Assembly (NCBI RefSeq): GCF_047948215.1
Contig: NC_134456.1
Location: 63,879,529-63,943,528, forward strand
Source: Lycorma delicatula
Lineage: Eukaryota > Arthropoda > Insecta > Hemiptera > Fulgoridae
DNA length: 64,000 nucleotides
Direction: 5' to 3'
The position numbers and the translations under genes were made by a program. The notes below the pieces were generated by a model. The model did no database searches. It had not been told where the DNA came from and saw nothing but the letters and a program-made list of their open reading frames with translations. Of this stretch, positions 11,084 to 22,578 are shown piece after piece; within the stretch, counting starts at the first letter, position 1, and each line of letters opens with the position of its first letter.

Positions 11084-11600
11084 TATGTTATTACTGACCA
11101 GATGACCAAAAAAAAATTATTATTTTTTTTTAATACTTTACTCTTTTATGTGTTTTTACTTTATATGTGTTATATACTTTATGTGTTTTTATACTTTACT
11201 CTAGCATTTTTCTGCTTATAAAATTCTTAGGAACACCAAGGATGTTGGTGTTTACAAAGACACTGTTTTAGGGATGTTGGACAAATTCAAATATTGGGAT
11301 ATTTAATGAGCATAAAATTTCACTTTTTGCACACACATTTTGACTTACTATCAGAAAATTAGGATCTGTGAATGAAGTACAGTATGATGCTTCCACCTAA
11401 ATTAAAGAGAGGGAGTAAGGTACTCGAAAGGTAGAATGTTAATAAGATGGAGTGAGACTAATGTTGGATGCTGCATCATGACAATTGAGACTTATCACGC
11501 AAGAATAGAGTAGCCAGCAAAGAGCTTCACAAGCAAAAAAAAGGCATCATGGCATCGTAGAATTCCAATTAAGGTAAAAAATTGAGGAGGTACATGGAAT
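11084..11600 (+). pseudogene. Dispersed protein family 1, 3' part
   Basis: Continuation of the family 1 protein after the mariner insertion. Visible blocks are MSIKFHFLHTHFDLLSEN (about 11308-11361), then in another frame LGSVNEVQYDAST (about 11362-11400), followed by KVLER*NVNKMEWD*CWMLHHDN and DLSRKNRVASKELHK (about 11418-11535). In the family as I recall it this region reads like '(M)SLK.HFLHSHLDFFPEN.G...GERFHQDI...YQGRWN..M.ADYCWML'. The position and order fit the 5' part exactly, which supports a single ancestral copy split by the transposon. The protein tail fades out at about 11550-11600. Confidence 0.6.
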
Positions 11601-11838
11601 TAGAGCAATTTGACAAAATTATCATTTTTCAGGAGATCACTTTATTTTATAGCTTGTAATGCTATCTAGCGGACACAGATGAAACTATTTCGATAAGTAC
11701 AAAGTCAGCTGAGCTACATGTTTTTTTGTGATGCATTATTGCCCTTCTTTCAGACAATGAGGGATTGAGGTTACGTTTATGGTGCATCACACTGAGGCTT
11801 TATGATAGTGTTTTGTTTGTGGCTTAAAGTAATAATAA

Positions 11839-13365
11839 AATGCGTTCTGTAGACAAAAATGTTAGTTGTGATAGTGATTATATGAGTAGCAGTACGATTC
11901 ACCTACGGTAGAAAGAAACAAAGATTATCAGAAGTTAAAACAAGAGTCTTCTTGGAAAAGGAATATATGAAGATAAGAAAAGACAAAGGTGAATATCAAA
12001 TCAAAATGTAAAAGATACTGTAATAGGAGCTAAGAAGTTTAAATCTATAAATAAATGTTGTTAGAAAAATTGTTTTAACAATGTTCCAAATCAGGATCAA
12101 AGTATAAAAGTATATTCTTTCTATCTTTTTGGGACATCAGTAATAAAAATGATCAGTACCTAATTGTGGTACATTCTTTGGTACCTTGTACACCTAAGAG
12201 TAGAAAATAATAAACTCAAAGTGAGAATCAGTAGCTGGATATATAAAATACGTGTTGGTTGTAATTCTTATGAAGTGTGCAGGATTTTTTCTAGAATTAT
12301 TGCAAATTTCTACTAAACTTATGTGTATTATCCAGAAAAAATTAAATGAAGGACAAATTAGCATAAAGAACATGAGAGGTAAACATAAAAACAGGCCCCA
12401 CAAGATTAAGAACATGGTTTGAAAAGTGATTGAAGAACATTGGGGATCCATTCCATCCTCCAAAGCCACTATTCCTAACCAAAAAACAAGAAAATTATAT
12501 TACGATAATCCTGAGCTTAGTGTTAAAAAACTGTATAAGCTTTTTAAGGAAAAAAACTGGTGAGGATTTAAAAATTAAACATGAAACATACCATAGGTAT
12601 TTTAGAATTGAAGACAACAAAGAAGTGATGTCTGCGATTTCTGTACTCGGTGTAAAATCGCTCTTAAAGAAAATGCCAATGATACATGTAAGGTGAAATA
12701 TGATCTACATTTGAAAAATACAAATAAATAAAAGAAAACTATATATCACAAAGTGTAAATGATAAATCATTATTAGTTCTTGAATTTGATTTTGAGCAAA
12801 ACAGGCCTTTTCCAAAGCTGGTAGTTAATGCTCAGTTTTATAAGAGACTACTGTGTTTTTATATATTTAATATTCATAAATACAATAATAACTCAAGTGG
12901 TTTTTATTGGTATTTAGAGAGTGAAGGGGATAAAATTGTGACAGTGTTTGTTCTGTTGTATAACTACATAAGTAAAAAGATTAATCCATCTTCGAAAAGA
13001 ATTGTTTTATTTTTGCTGTTGTGGGAGCACAAAATAACTGTTGTGTCAAAATTTTTAGCTTGGCTATCAAATCAAAAATGTTATCCATCGAAATAGAGCA
13101 TGTATACCCAGTAAGGGGATAACACTCTTATTGTGTATGCAATTGAAACTTTGGCATGTATTCTACAGGTACAAAGAAAAAGGAAGTCATTGAAACTAGT
13201 GAAAGATATATAAAACTACTTGAAGAGTGTCGCAAAAGCCCCACTCCGTTTGAATTTGTTCATCCAAGAGACATTTTAAAAAAGTGGACCAGCATGCTTG
13301 AACCCCTTTGTTCAAGAAACCTACTACTAACAAGGCTGAATGAAAAATTCAACAACAATGTGTAA
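11839..13365 (+). pseudogene. Dispersed uncharacterised protein family 2, copy 2
   Basis: A longer, broken copy of the family seen at 4850-5870. It starts at ATG 11839 (MRSVDKNVSCDSDY). The middle part is scrambled until NQKTRKLYYDNPELSVKKLY (about 12477-12536) and HETYHRYF (about 12580). CDFCTRCKIALKENAND follows at about 12631-12680, with a CxxCxxC metal-site look. An open stretch at 12731-13096 without an ATG carries VLEFDFEQNRPFPKLVVNAQ, FYKRLLCFYIFNIHKYNN and FYWYLESEGDK. A shifted frame then gives VVGAQNNCCVKIFSLA, EIEHVYPVRG, and at 13156-13365 YSTGTKKKEVIETSERYIKL with LLEECRKSPTPFEFV. The spaced Asp and GxQN blocks could be an RNase H-like catalytic core, but that is inference. No terminal repeats were identified. 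Confidence 0.6.
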
Positions 13366-13737
13366 TAAAATACTTAAATGGAGTTATTATTATAAATCTT
13401 AGTTATTTGGAAGTTCTGATAACATTCTGCTCTCTTTTCAACTGAAATGGATGGCAAATGTATGGATGTATTAGTACAAGAAAGTAAAATTATTGACTTA
13501 AAAGTCAGTAATTCCATTTTTAGATGAAAATGGAGAAGCCTAATTTGACAAAAATGTTTTTCATGTTTTATGACGGGCTACTAGTTTTAGGTTGAATGTG
13601 GTTATTTTCAAAGGATAACATATAATTTGTACTTTGATATATATAATACCTTTTCAAGAGTGTGTGTTTAATTTTTATTATAAAAAAAAAAAGAAGAAAT
13701 TGTTATTTGATATGTAATTTTATATAATTTATATACA

Positions 13738-13790
13738 ACTGATGATGCATGATCCTGTGAAAGTGCTACTGGAATAAAGAAAAGAAAAAA
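13738..13790 (+). other. Motif shared with the Penelope-like tail at 47.6 kb
   Basis: CTGATGATG, a short gap, then TGAAAGTGCTA, followed by AAGGTAAG. The same arrangement occurs at 47603-47660 after a Penelope-like GIY-YIG remnant. It may mark the end of another such element; the core CUGAUGA...GAAA also resembles a hammerhead ribozyme. Confidence 0.3.
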
Positions 13791-13888
13791 TAAGGTAAGT
13801 GTCATTTCATTTACTTTGTAATTTTGTACTTGGGTTGTTCAAATTGGATATATATATATATATATACATATATCCAGAATCTGGATAT

Positions 13889-14150
13889 AATATCCACTTT
13901 TAACTGAAGAAGAAGAAAATGATACTAGTGAAACTGACAATCTTAAGGAAGTTGTGGAAATTTTATCAATTCTGTCAGATGCAGGCACGAACAAGCCTAT
14001 GGAAAAACACAGTTTAGAGGAAGTATGGTCTTGGCTTGAAGATGATGATGATCAGAAACTCTCTGATGATGATATAATCGTCAAAATTTTACAAAATGAT
14101 AAATCTGAAGAAAAAACAACTGTGGAGGAAACTGGTTGGTATATATCTGG
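13889..14150 (+). pseudogene. Acidic open frame, possible pogo/Tigger-like transposase tail
   Basis: The frame is open from about 13889 and runs on into the LINE at 14256. It is strongly acidic: LLTEEEENDTSETDNLKEVV, SLEEVWSWLEDDDDQKLSDD, DIIVKILQNDKSEEKTTVEE. The pattern 'W...DDD...L(S/T)D(D/E)(D/E)I(V)' resembles the acidic C-terminus of pogo/Tigger-type transposases, but no DDE domain is visible upstream. A host acidic exon is the alternative, though no clear acceptor was seen. Just upstream is a (TA)n stretch flanked by GGATATA/TATATCC. Confidence 0.3.
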
Positions 14151-14232
14151 TATATATATCAACTGTTGGCTGTATATGCGGTTGGTGGTCTTGAAATCTG
14201 AAAGCAATAAAGTAGTCTGTCAATCGACTCAG

Positions 14233-16040
14233 AAGGGCTGCGCAACGAAAGGGTGATCCCGATCGGCGTGTGGTCCTAACTGCAGATTACTACAGAAAGA
14301 GGGCTAGGTACTTCCATAGCATTAGGTCCTCCAAGTGTAATTCCTGGCATTCCTTCGTTCAGGAACAAAGGAATAGAGACCCTCGAAGCACTGTGTATAC
14401 AGCCCTTGGGAATAAGTGCAGGAAAGATGTTCTCTTGTCAGCTTTGTCGACCCATGAGGGTGTGGTAATTGATAAAGACTGTATCCTTAATATTTTGTTG
14501 AATGATTTGCTCCTGGATGACACTATGGTGGATGAAGTTTCATTCCATCAGCGTGTCAGATGAGAAGTCATGGTTTTCGAAACCGATTTACAATCTTCTG
14601 AGATCACTGAGGCAGAGGTGCATCAGGTGATCTGCAGTATGACAAGACACAAGGCCCCCGGATATGATTGTATCACAGTGGAGCTCCTCGTTCAAGCCCT
14701 TCCAGTAGTTCTTGGTCCTCTAACTAGAATATATAATAGGTTGCTCTTCGCCGGCCACTTTCCAGAGCGTGTTGGAAGCGTGGAGACTTGGCATTGTTGT
14801 TCAAAGGTGGCAACAAAGATCCTACTGTTCGTTCTTACCGTCCACTAATGCTCTTGCCTGTGATTGGTAAGGTTTTTGAGAAGGTCCTACATATTTGTGT
14901 ATTAATGTTAGATTGGTCACTGGTCATTTGCTAACGGACAACCAGTACGGTTTCCGACTGGGCAAGAGCACTGAGGATGCCATACAAAAGGTGATGAATA
15001 TATCTTCATCTAGTTCATGCAAATATTATTACAGATTTTTCTGGACATATAATAACTTCTGGGACATTTAATAACTTATGGTGGCCCTCTTCCCTGTTTC
15101 AGATGCAGAAGCGTAAATTTACATGAAATGAATTAGAAGTGCTCTCAAGTTATTTCAGCCATTAAACCGTTTCCCTGCGTGATGGTGGCTCGAAAGTTTG
15201 TAAGACCTTAACTAAAGGATGTCCTTAGGGCAGTGTTCTGAGTCTCCTTCTTTGGATTATAGAATTCAATTCCATGTTGCTTTTGAGGTTGCCACGTGGT
15301 TGTCATGTCATCACTTATGTTGACAACGCGCTGCTACTAATTGAAGGGGACTGATGTAACGAAGTAGAGTTCCGAGCTGCTCATGCTTGTGAGACACTCC
15401 AGCTGTGAAGTCTCCAATATAAGATGATTTTCAGCCCAGAGAAAACCACAATGATATTGCTTAAGGGCCGATAGGCTACTTCCCAACAAATCCGGGTTTG
15501 GATGGTTGATCATTTGGTACATTACTGGTCCCGCCATTCGGTACGTTACCGAACGGTCTCCCCTTTCGGTACGCTTGGCTTTTAGGTGTTACACGGACAT
15601 TTTGCTATGGGCCCAGTGACTCCTCTTGCTGGCTGTTATAGAACAGTCTCACAAGTCTGTGTTAGAACAGTCTGTGTTATAGCTGGAGTCAAACCAATCG
15701 ATATTTTGGCTAACGAGTGTAAGGAATGCTACATTTCCAAGGTAAATAACCTATTGATGTCAGAACAAAAGCAGGAGATTGAAGATCAGGGCCTTGTGTC
15801 TTGGCAGGTCAGGTACTACCCGCATGATTGCTACTACATGCATGTCCATTTGAGGGCTACATGAAGGCAAAATCTGATTTGTATTTTACTGATACAAATG
15901 TCTGCCGAGGAATTTACATCGGTGGCATCCCAACCGAGGACTGGCTGATGACTGTGAGATGTAATCAGTTAGAGGGACTGACGGTCGTCTTTAGACCTCA
16001 GGGCTCAGAATGGAGGGGTTGGAGTGGTGACCGGTAACGT
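14233..16040 (+). pseudogene. R1-like non-LTR retrotransposon remnant
   Basis: The remains of a second ORF of an R1/TRAS-type LINE. In order: LRRAAQRKGDPDRRVVLTAD with YYRKRARYFHSIR (14233-14330); SEITEAEVHQVICSMTRHKA and PGYDCITVELL (reverse transcriptase fingers, 14590-14690); YRPLMLLPVIGKVFEKVLH (about 14838-14894); TDNQYGFRLGKSTEDAIQK (about 14938-14992). The palm motif at 15316-15327 reads YVDN instead of Y(A/V)DD, followed by ALLLIEGD. A C-terminal YRTVSQVCVRTVCVIAGVKP lies at about 15637-15700. The frame is broken many times and the second catalytic Asp is lost. The endonuclease half is absent; the element begins abruptly next to an unrelated acidic frame, consistent with 5' truncation. 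Confidence 0.75.
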
Positions 16041-17961
16041 CATCACTCTATGGGTTTGGGATGTGGTGTACAAACTTTGCCAAAAATTACTGTATGATGC
16101 AAAGAAGCTTTGTCAGCATTCAGCACCTGCATTAAATGGGCTGAAGAAGAAACATTAACGCAGATGAATATCTTTCATTAAGAAAATTATGTGAAAAGAT
16201 TTTTCAGGAATCATTCACGACAGAAAAACAAAAACCATAAGATTCTCTTTTCAAGCCTGTGTAACCAAAAATTATGTTAATTATGTTATGTCACCCGAGT
16301 TTTATTCAATATGATAAATTGTTAATATGTCAATATGATAATTGTTCGTCTGTAAATGTTGTGTTCATCGACCAAACATTGCACAATAGTATAGTAGCTG
16401 CAATACCGTGCAAATACTGTATTTTCTTAATTTGTAAAAAAATGATTATTTTTCATAAAATGTTTTCAATTTTTTTTTTTGTTAATTTTAACAAAAAACG
16501 ATTTTTTTGAGGAATAGTTATTACAATAATTAGCCTATGTATTATTTTTAAAGAATCCAGCCTAATGTAATTTAAAATTCTAAAATGTGTTTTTGTGTTT
16601 TTTTTAAAGAGTCTTTTTGCTAATACTATACTGTACTAAATACAGTTTTTTGGTTAATATTAGTTATAAGACATAGTTATTACAATAATCATTATTTTAA
16701 TAAAAAAACAGTAATTTAGTTAAAATTCAAATACACATATACAAAAAATAATACAGATATACATAGTTAATGAACAATTTCATTAATTTCTATAAATAAT
16801 ACTGAACTATACAGTAGCATTATATGTATTTGCAAAAATCCAGTAATCTGGAATTTTCAGTAATTTGGCACCCCTTAGTCATGACTGCCACCAGATTACT
16901 GAAATTCCATTAGAGATAAAAAATAAAACTTTTCAAGAAATTTATACAATCCCTTTTCCATTCTATAATTCTCATATGCAGTCAAAACAATTTAGCAGAT
17001 TGTAAAATAAAAAACTACTCATATTTGGATTCACCATCCCCAAAAGAATATATTCAGAATAAATTTTTAAACAGGTTATGATGAATTTAAATTTCTCAGG
17101 CCAGTGTAATTTTTAACATAACTTACACTCTTCAGTTGCCTTTTTACATTATATAATTAATGTTTTAGTGTTCATTGCTTTTTCAATCTGTTCACAAGAA
17201 TAACACAAAAAATAAATAAAAACTTATTTATAAATAACTTGACTTTTTTTAGAGGAATGGAAATTAATATATTAATATAAATGGAAATTAACTTTCTCTA
17301 ATACGGATTAACAGATAGATGTTTTTGTAGACGTACATAAATCAAGTTATAAAAATAATATACAAGGATATATTCCTTTTAAAGGAAACAATAATTTAAA
17401 ATATAGCTAAAACTAAAAATTGGAGTCTGAGTAGCAGTGTAACGTAAAAGCAGAGCTATCAACCTAAAAATGAGCTTACATGCTGATTACTTAGCTAACC
17501 AAATAACTAGAGAGAAACTGCTAAAAACAACTTTAAGAGAACAAATGGAATCAAGTAAAAATATGAATAGTACTTAATACATACTTATTACATAAAATCG
17601 AAAAGTATGACTTTTGGCTAAAAAGACAAAAAAGGAAACCGTTTACAGATATGTATATTCACAATTATCCTTAAACACCTTTATGTAAAGAGATAAATTT
17701 GGTTAAGGCTAGATAAAAACAGGATTCACATAACATTACATTTTTATATATAAACATATGATATGACAAACCATAGATTACTTTATTATACTATACAAAT
17801 CAGAAAGGTTTTAAAAACCTTAAATCCTAGGGAAATATCAATAAATTAATCAAAAGAAGGGGTTTAGGAAACCAAACTGTTAATTTTTGGGAAAAATGGA
17901 TTTACATGTTACATGAAGTGTACATGTGGAAGAATTTACATGGGAAAAATGAATTTAAATG
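16041..17961. other. AT-rich stretch downstream of the PIX gene
   Basis: No coding pattern is seen. It holds the hairpin-forming inverted repeat at 16850-16910 and, at its right end, the likely 3' untranslated region of the minus-strand PIX gene. Confidence 0.5.
16850..16910. repeat. Short imperfect inverted repeat (hairpin)
   Basis: CAGTAATCTGGAATTTTCAG and its continuation pair with CAGATTACTGAAATTCCA across a short C/T-rich spacer. It may be a remnant of a small foldback element. Confidence 0.5.
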
Positions 17962-17967
17962 TTTATT
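17962..17967 (-). promoter_or_regulatory. Candidate polyadenylation signal AATAAA for the PIX gene
   Basis: AATAAA on the minus strand about 130 bases past the stop codon at 18097-18099. AATAAA is frequent by chance in such AT-rich DNA, so this is only a plausible position. Confidence 0.4.
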
Positions 17968-18096
17968 AGTGGTAATCTCCAAGGTTTTACAGCAAAATTC
18001 TATAAAATGGGTTTTTGGTATAGAAATACTGTTCTCATACTAATAATAGATCTATTATGCATTTAAATCAGATAATATACTATTAAAAAAATTAGT

Positions 18097-18319
18097 TCAG
18101 TTGGCAGCAGATGTAGTAGCAGAAGTTGAATGTTGTGCTGATATTGTGTGCAAGTTATGTTTACCAGTAACAGAATTAGACAGCAAACAGCTATTCACAA
18201 TTGCTTGTAATTGATTTCGAGCAACTCTTTCTTCTTGTAATCTATCAGACAAAGCTGCCAGTTTACAATGCAATGTGGTTACTTCCTCTTTTAATGTATA
18301 TACTGTATCAGCAAGATTC
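18097..18319 (-). CDS. PIX-type Rho GEF, terminal exon (C-terminal coiled coil)
   Basis: The last coding exon of the host gene. On the minus strand the acceptor ...TTGTTATACAG precedes base 18319; the exon adds one base to complete an AAG codon from the upstream exon and then encodes 73 residues to a stop at 18097-18099. The joined peptide VVEEKNLADTVYTLKEEV matches the beta-PIX C-terminal coiled coil (EEKSLVDTVYALKDEV in vertebrates, from memory). It is followed by a leucine-rich heptad stretch (KLAALSDRLQEERVARNQLQ) and a Ser/Thr/Ala-rich tail ending SATTSAAN. In PIX proteins this coiled coil drives oligomerisation and leads to a PDZ-binding end. The tail here does not resemble the vertebrate DETNL end. 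Codon structure is undamaged. Confidence 0.85.
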
Positions 18320-18490
18320 CTGTATAACAATCAAGTACAAATAATGAAATAACTTTTACTACATTTATATAAATGTTTTTACATAGAAACTTTATATTCA
18401 TGATAAAAATATATATATATATATACATAAAACATAATTAAATCATTTAAGCACATCACTTCAGGCAAGTCAAATTATCAAATCTATGTA

Positions 18491-19777
18491 CAAGGGCTGT
18501 TTTTTTTCAACCTCTGATGGGCTTAAAAAAAGACACATTGACATAACAAAATGATTTTATTACTAAAAGTTGAGTAGTATCTTAACTTATTTTTCTACAT
18601 AATCAACAAACAATTGAGGCATTTATCGTATCCTGACACCACCTTTCTGATGCCCTCTTCAAAGAAGTTTGCTGCCAGTGAGTTAAGGTATGTCTTGACA
18701 GCCTCCTGAAGTTCTTTGTTGGTGGCAAAGTGTTGTCCACCAACCAACCATGCCTTCAATTCTCGTAAGAGATGAAAATTGCTAGGTACTAGATCTGGAT
18801 TAACGGTGGACGGTCGAAAACTTCTCACCTGAATTGTTTGAGAAGGTCTTGCATCATGTTGGCACAGTGCGGTTGTGGATCAAAACCACACCGGACGAGA
18901 GCATGCCTCTTTGTTCTGGATCACTCTGTGGAGGCGACAGAAGATTCACAATAAACTTCCTATGTTATTGTTGCCCTCTATTCTATAAAGTTCACCAACA
19001 AAAAAGGTTTTGGGACCTTTATGGTCCCAAAAAACTGTAGCCATTGTTTTTCTGTTGCTCAGTGTCTGCTTGAACTTTTTTGGCTTGTTTGGAGAAGTGT
19101 GCCTCCACTGCTTAGACTGTTCTTTGGTTTCTGGATTGTCATACTGAATCCAAGTGTCATCGCCAATAACAATAGACTTTAAAAACATTTCCCTTCATTA
19201 TTAACGCGTGGGTAACATTAAGGCTGACGACATTCGTTAGATTTTGTGATCATCACTCAACATTTTTGGGACCCAACGTGCACACACAGTTTCCGGTGTC
19301 TTAGGTCTTTAGTCACAATTGTATACAGAGAAGACCTTGAAATTTCTGCAGAAATTTAACTTATCGTAAACCTTTGTCTGTCGCGGAAAAAATAATCAAC
19401 ACACTCAACCAGGCAAACAGTAATGACAGACTTGCGTCCCCTTGCCCACCTTCATCATGGATGTCTGTTTGCCCTTCTTTAAATCTCCTACACCATTCCC
19501 ATACACTATTGTTTCTTATAAAGTTTTCACCATACACTAGACTTATTATGCGATGGATTTCAGCAGCACTACATCCTTCTACTTGCAAAAAATGAATCAT
19601 ACTTTGCAACTCACACTTGGTGGGAGCATTGATTGTAGAGGCCATGTTCAATTGTCCATAGCTTAGCTCAGACTGATACAATGGAGCTGGCAATAGCAGA
19701 GGTTGTGGTAGGGAGTGGCACAATCTTTTGTTTACTTAGATGTACAATTGGAGGTTGAAAAAAAAAAACAGCCTTTG
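18491..19777 (-). mobile_element. Mariner (DD34D) element with TIRs, defective
   Basis: A 1287-bp element with imperfect terminal inverted repeats (18491-18514 CAAGGGCTG + T run + CAACCTC; 19751-19777 its inverse with a longer T/A run). TA precedes the left end; the right flank is TG, probably a mutated TA. The transposase reads on the minus strand. It starts at MASTINAPTKCELQSMIHFL (about 19645) with YGENFIRNNSVWEWCRRFKE and TDIHDEGGQGDAS. Then come CARWVPKMLSDDHK (about 19260-19300), IVIGDDTWIQYDNPETKEQS (first Asp), SPNKPKKFKQTL and MATVFWD. The end carries PDLVPSNFHLLRELKAWL and FFEEGIRKVVSGYDKCLN (18600-18780). Frameshifts near 18830 and 19200-19400 and internal stops inactivate it. It sits inside the last intron of the PIX gene, in the same orientation as that gene. 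Confidence 0.9.
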
Positions 19778-20153
19778 TGTAATTAACATAATTAAAATTG
19801 GTTATTTATTTCATGCAAATCAATCACACTCTATGTAAATATCAATGCTGATACATATAACAGCTAGTAAATCATAATTTAATAGTGGAATAATTGTGTT
19901 ACAGAATTAAATAATAAAATAATTCTAATTTTCAAGATAATATTTCATGATAATTGCAGGCAGTGTGATCTACAGGTTGTAGGAATAGCATTTACTGTCT
20001 TCCTATGTAAAAAAGCTTTTGTATCTCCATAAATATTAACAGTACATAGAACTATAAAAATTAATGTATTGAATGTTTTCAGTAACAACATTTCCAAATA
20101 AATAGATGATTTCTGGAAGTTGACTTAATAATCATAATCTGCACAAAAATGTA

Positions 20154-21384
20154 CCAGGTGTGTAAATATGAAACCGGAATTTGCCCATAGATGGCCCTAG
20201 TTGTCAATGCAATTACTGTCAACTGCATCATTGGCATCATCATTTTCTTTTTTTGACAGCTGACAAAGATTTTCAACTTACAAGTTTCACACAACAGCAT
20301 TGTTTTATTTAGTGTTGAACATGTTGAGTTTTGATTCGTCAACAGCATTGATTTTCTGTTACCATTTAAAGAAAACTGCTGCAGAATCGCATTGAACGCT
20401 TGTCGAAGCTTACGGTGAGCATGCTCTTGGTAAATCACAGTGCTTTGAGGAGTTTAAAAAAAAATTCAGAAGTGGTGATTTTGACATGAGAAACAAAGAA
20501 CGGTGGAAGATCATCGAAAGAGTTTGAAGACAGCAAATTGCAAGTACTGTTGGGTGAGAATGACGCTCAAATGCAACAACTCATAGACTAATTAAATGTA
20601 ACATGAGATGCTGTCTTCATATGTTTGAAAGCCATGGGAAAGATCTAGAAGATGGGAAAATGGGTTCCACATGAACTGAATGAAAGACAGCAAGAAAACC
20701 GAAAAACCACTTGCGAAATGCTGCTCACCAGATACAAAAGAAAGTCATTTTTCTATAAAATTGTGACAGGTGATGAAAAGTGGATATATTTCAAGGATCC
20801 TAAGCGTAAAAGATCATGGGTAACTCCAGGCAAACCATCCACATCGATTTCAAGGCCAAATTGCTATGGAAAGAAGACAATGCTCTGTGTATGGTGGTAT
20901 CAGAAGGGTGTGATCTATTATGAGCTGCTAAAACCTGGCAAAACCATTAATACTGAACACTACTGAAAAAAAATGATAGATTTGAATCAAGCATTGTGTG
21001 AAAAACAACCGAATATCAAAAAAGGCAACACAAAGAGAATTTGCTTTATGATAATGCACCATCACACACAGCAAAACCAGTCATGGAAACGATTGAGGCG
21101 TTCAATTGGGAAACACTTTCGTATGCGGGTTACTCGACAGACTTGGCTCCGTCCGACTACGATTTACTAAGCTTCACTTCTTATGAATGTACGAAAATGG
21201 CTGGATGACTGGTTTGCTTCAAAAGAGCAACAATTTTTTGGCGAGGTGTTCATAAATTGTCAGAGATGGGAAAAATGTATAGCTAGTGATGGACAATGTT
21301 TTCAATAAAATATTTTTTATCGTTTTAATACAATAAACATGTATTTTCTAAACAAAAATTCCAGTTTCATATTTACACACCTGG
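20154..21384 (+). mobile_element. Mariner (mauritiana-like DD34D) element with TIRs, defective
   Basis: A 1231-bp element whose ends (20154-20182 and 21356-21384) are near-perfect inverted repeats starting CCAGGTGTGTAAATATGAAA with one mismatch. TA flanks both sides (20152-20153, 21385-21386). The transposase reads on the plus strand: LVEAYGEHALGKSQCFEEFK (about 20398-20455) with FRSGDFDMRNKER; then MGKWVPHELNERQQENRK from 20652 and KIVTGDEKWIYF (first Asp at 20772-20774). LYDNAPSHTA carries the second Asp (21050-21052), and the third is at 21155-21157 in LAPSDYD. The last two are separated by 34 residues. Frameshifts and several stops, especially in the N-terminal half, make it non-functional. 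It lies antisense to the surrounding PIX intron. Confidence 0.92.
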
Positions 21385-22578
21385 TACACTGTTTATCTCT
21401 CCATGGTATTTAGCAGGAACTGAAGGATATCAAACTAGTAAGTCATCATTGCCAAAAGTAATGATCTTATAAAAGCCCCACAATGTAAACCAGTGGCAAC
21501 ATTTACATTAAAGCTTTAAACAGTATAGTATTAAAGTTTTATATGTCATAAAATGAAAAGAAACAACAATTTGAGGTTGAAAAGGAACCCCATGAATGGA
21601 AGAAGAAAACAAATATGATGGCTGCAAACGTCCAATCAATAAAAAAAAATCAACAAACAAGAAAATGAATTATAAGTAATTATAATTTTAAAAAAAATGT
21701 AGCTACACCAGCTAGTTTTTTTCCTAGGACTCCTATGAAGGTAAGAACCCAATAGAAACTGACATGTGCACTATAGTTGCTGGGAATAGATGGATATATA
21801 ATGAATATATCAGTGCTTAAAAACCACTTACTGACATTCAACTCAATATAGCAGAAACCACATGCAGTGTAATGAAGGTCTGAGCTATATGTTATACAAT
21901 TCAGCAATAAATATTAAGTCAAACCAAATATCTAAACTCTGTATTCAACCATAAACAAAAGATAATGGAATCACTCTACTTAGAGCCAACAATGAAATTC
22001 ACTACATCAAACTTTATAAAACTCCAATTCTGACATCAGATTTGTATTAGTTTTTTTTATACTTAATGAAGTGGTTAAAGTCCTCATAATGTTAAAGTTC
22101 TCTGATATATGAGTACACAAGGTAGTATATGACATCCAGCATAGAAATTACTTGCCAAGCCTGAACTCATTCAGGCTGTTATATCAGAAAATTCTGTGAC
22201 ACAGCCAATCAGCATTCTTCAGCAAAGCAATATCATGTAGAGGATGCTGAGATTGTGCCTTCATATTCCAAAGGCGATTAATTATTAGTCATTGCTGCCA
22301 GAGAGAAGCCTCACCATTCTCAAAACGCTTACTACTGGGCTAGAATGGAAGCACTAGCAGCAAATCAAAGATTGTTATGGACAGGATGCAACATCCCATG
22401 AGTCAGTGTAGGAATAAACCAAAAGCTGTTGATTTTGGGATATTATGTCCAGAATTTCTAAATATCAATTTGAGTTCTCTTACTGAAAATTTTGAACATT
22501 GTTGTTTTTGGTCAAACTAGTCATTTTGATAATACCAGTTATTAACTGGTAAAAATAACACAATAATTAAATACTTAC

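Larger units (their letters stand above)
18320..22578 (-). other. Last intron of the PIX gene
   Basis: The intron between the exons at 22579-22768 and 18097-18319, about 4.3 kb, with GTAAGT at its donor and TATACAG at its acceptor. It contains two mariner elements in opposite orientations. The remaining 1.2 kb (21385-22578) shows no recognisable feature. Confidence 0.8.
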
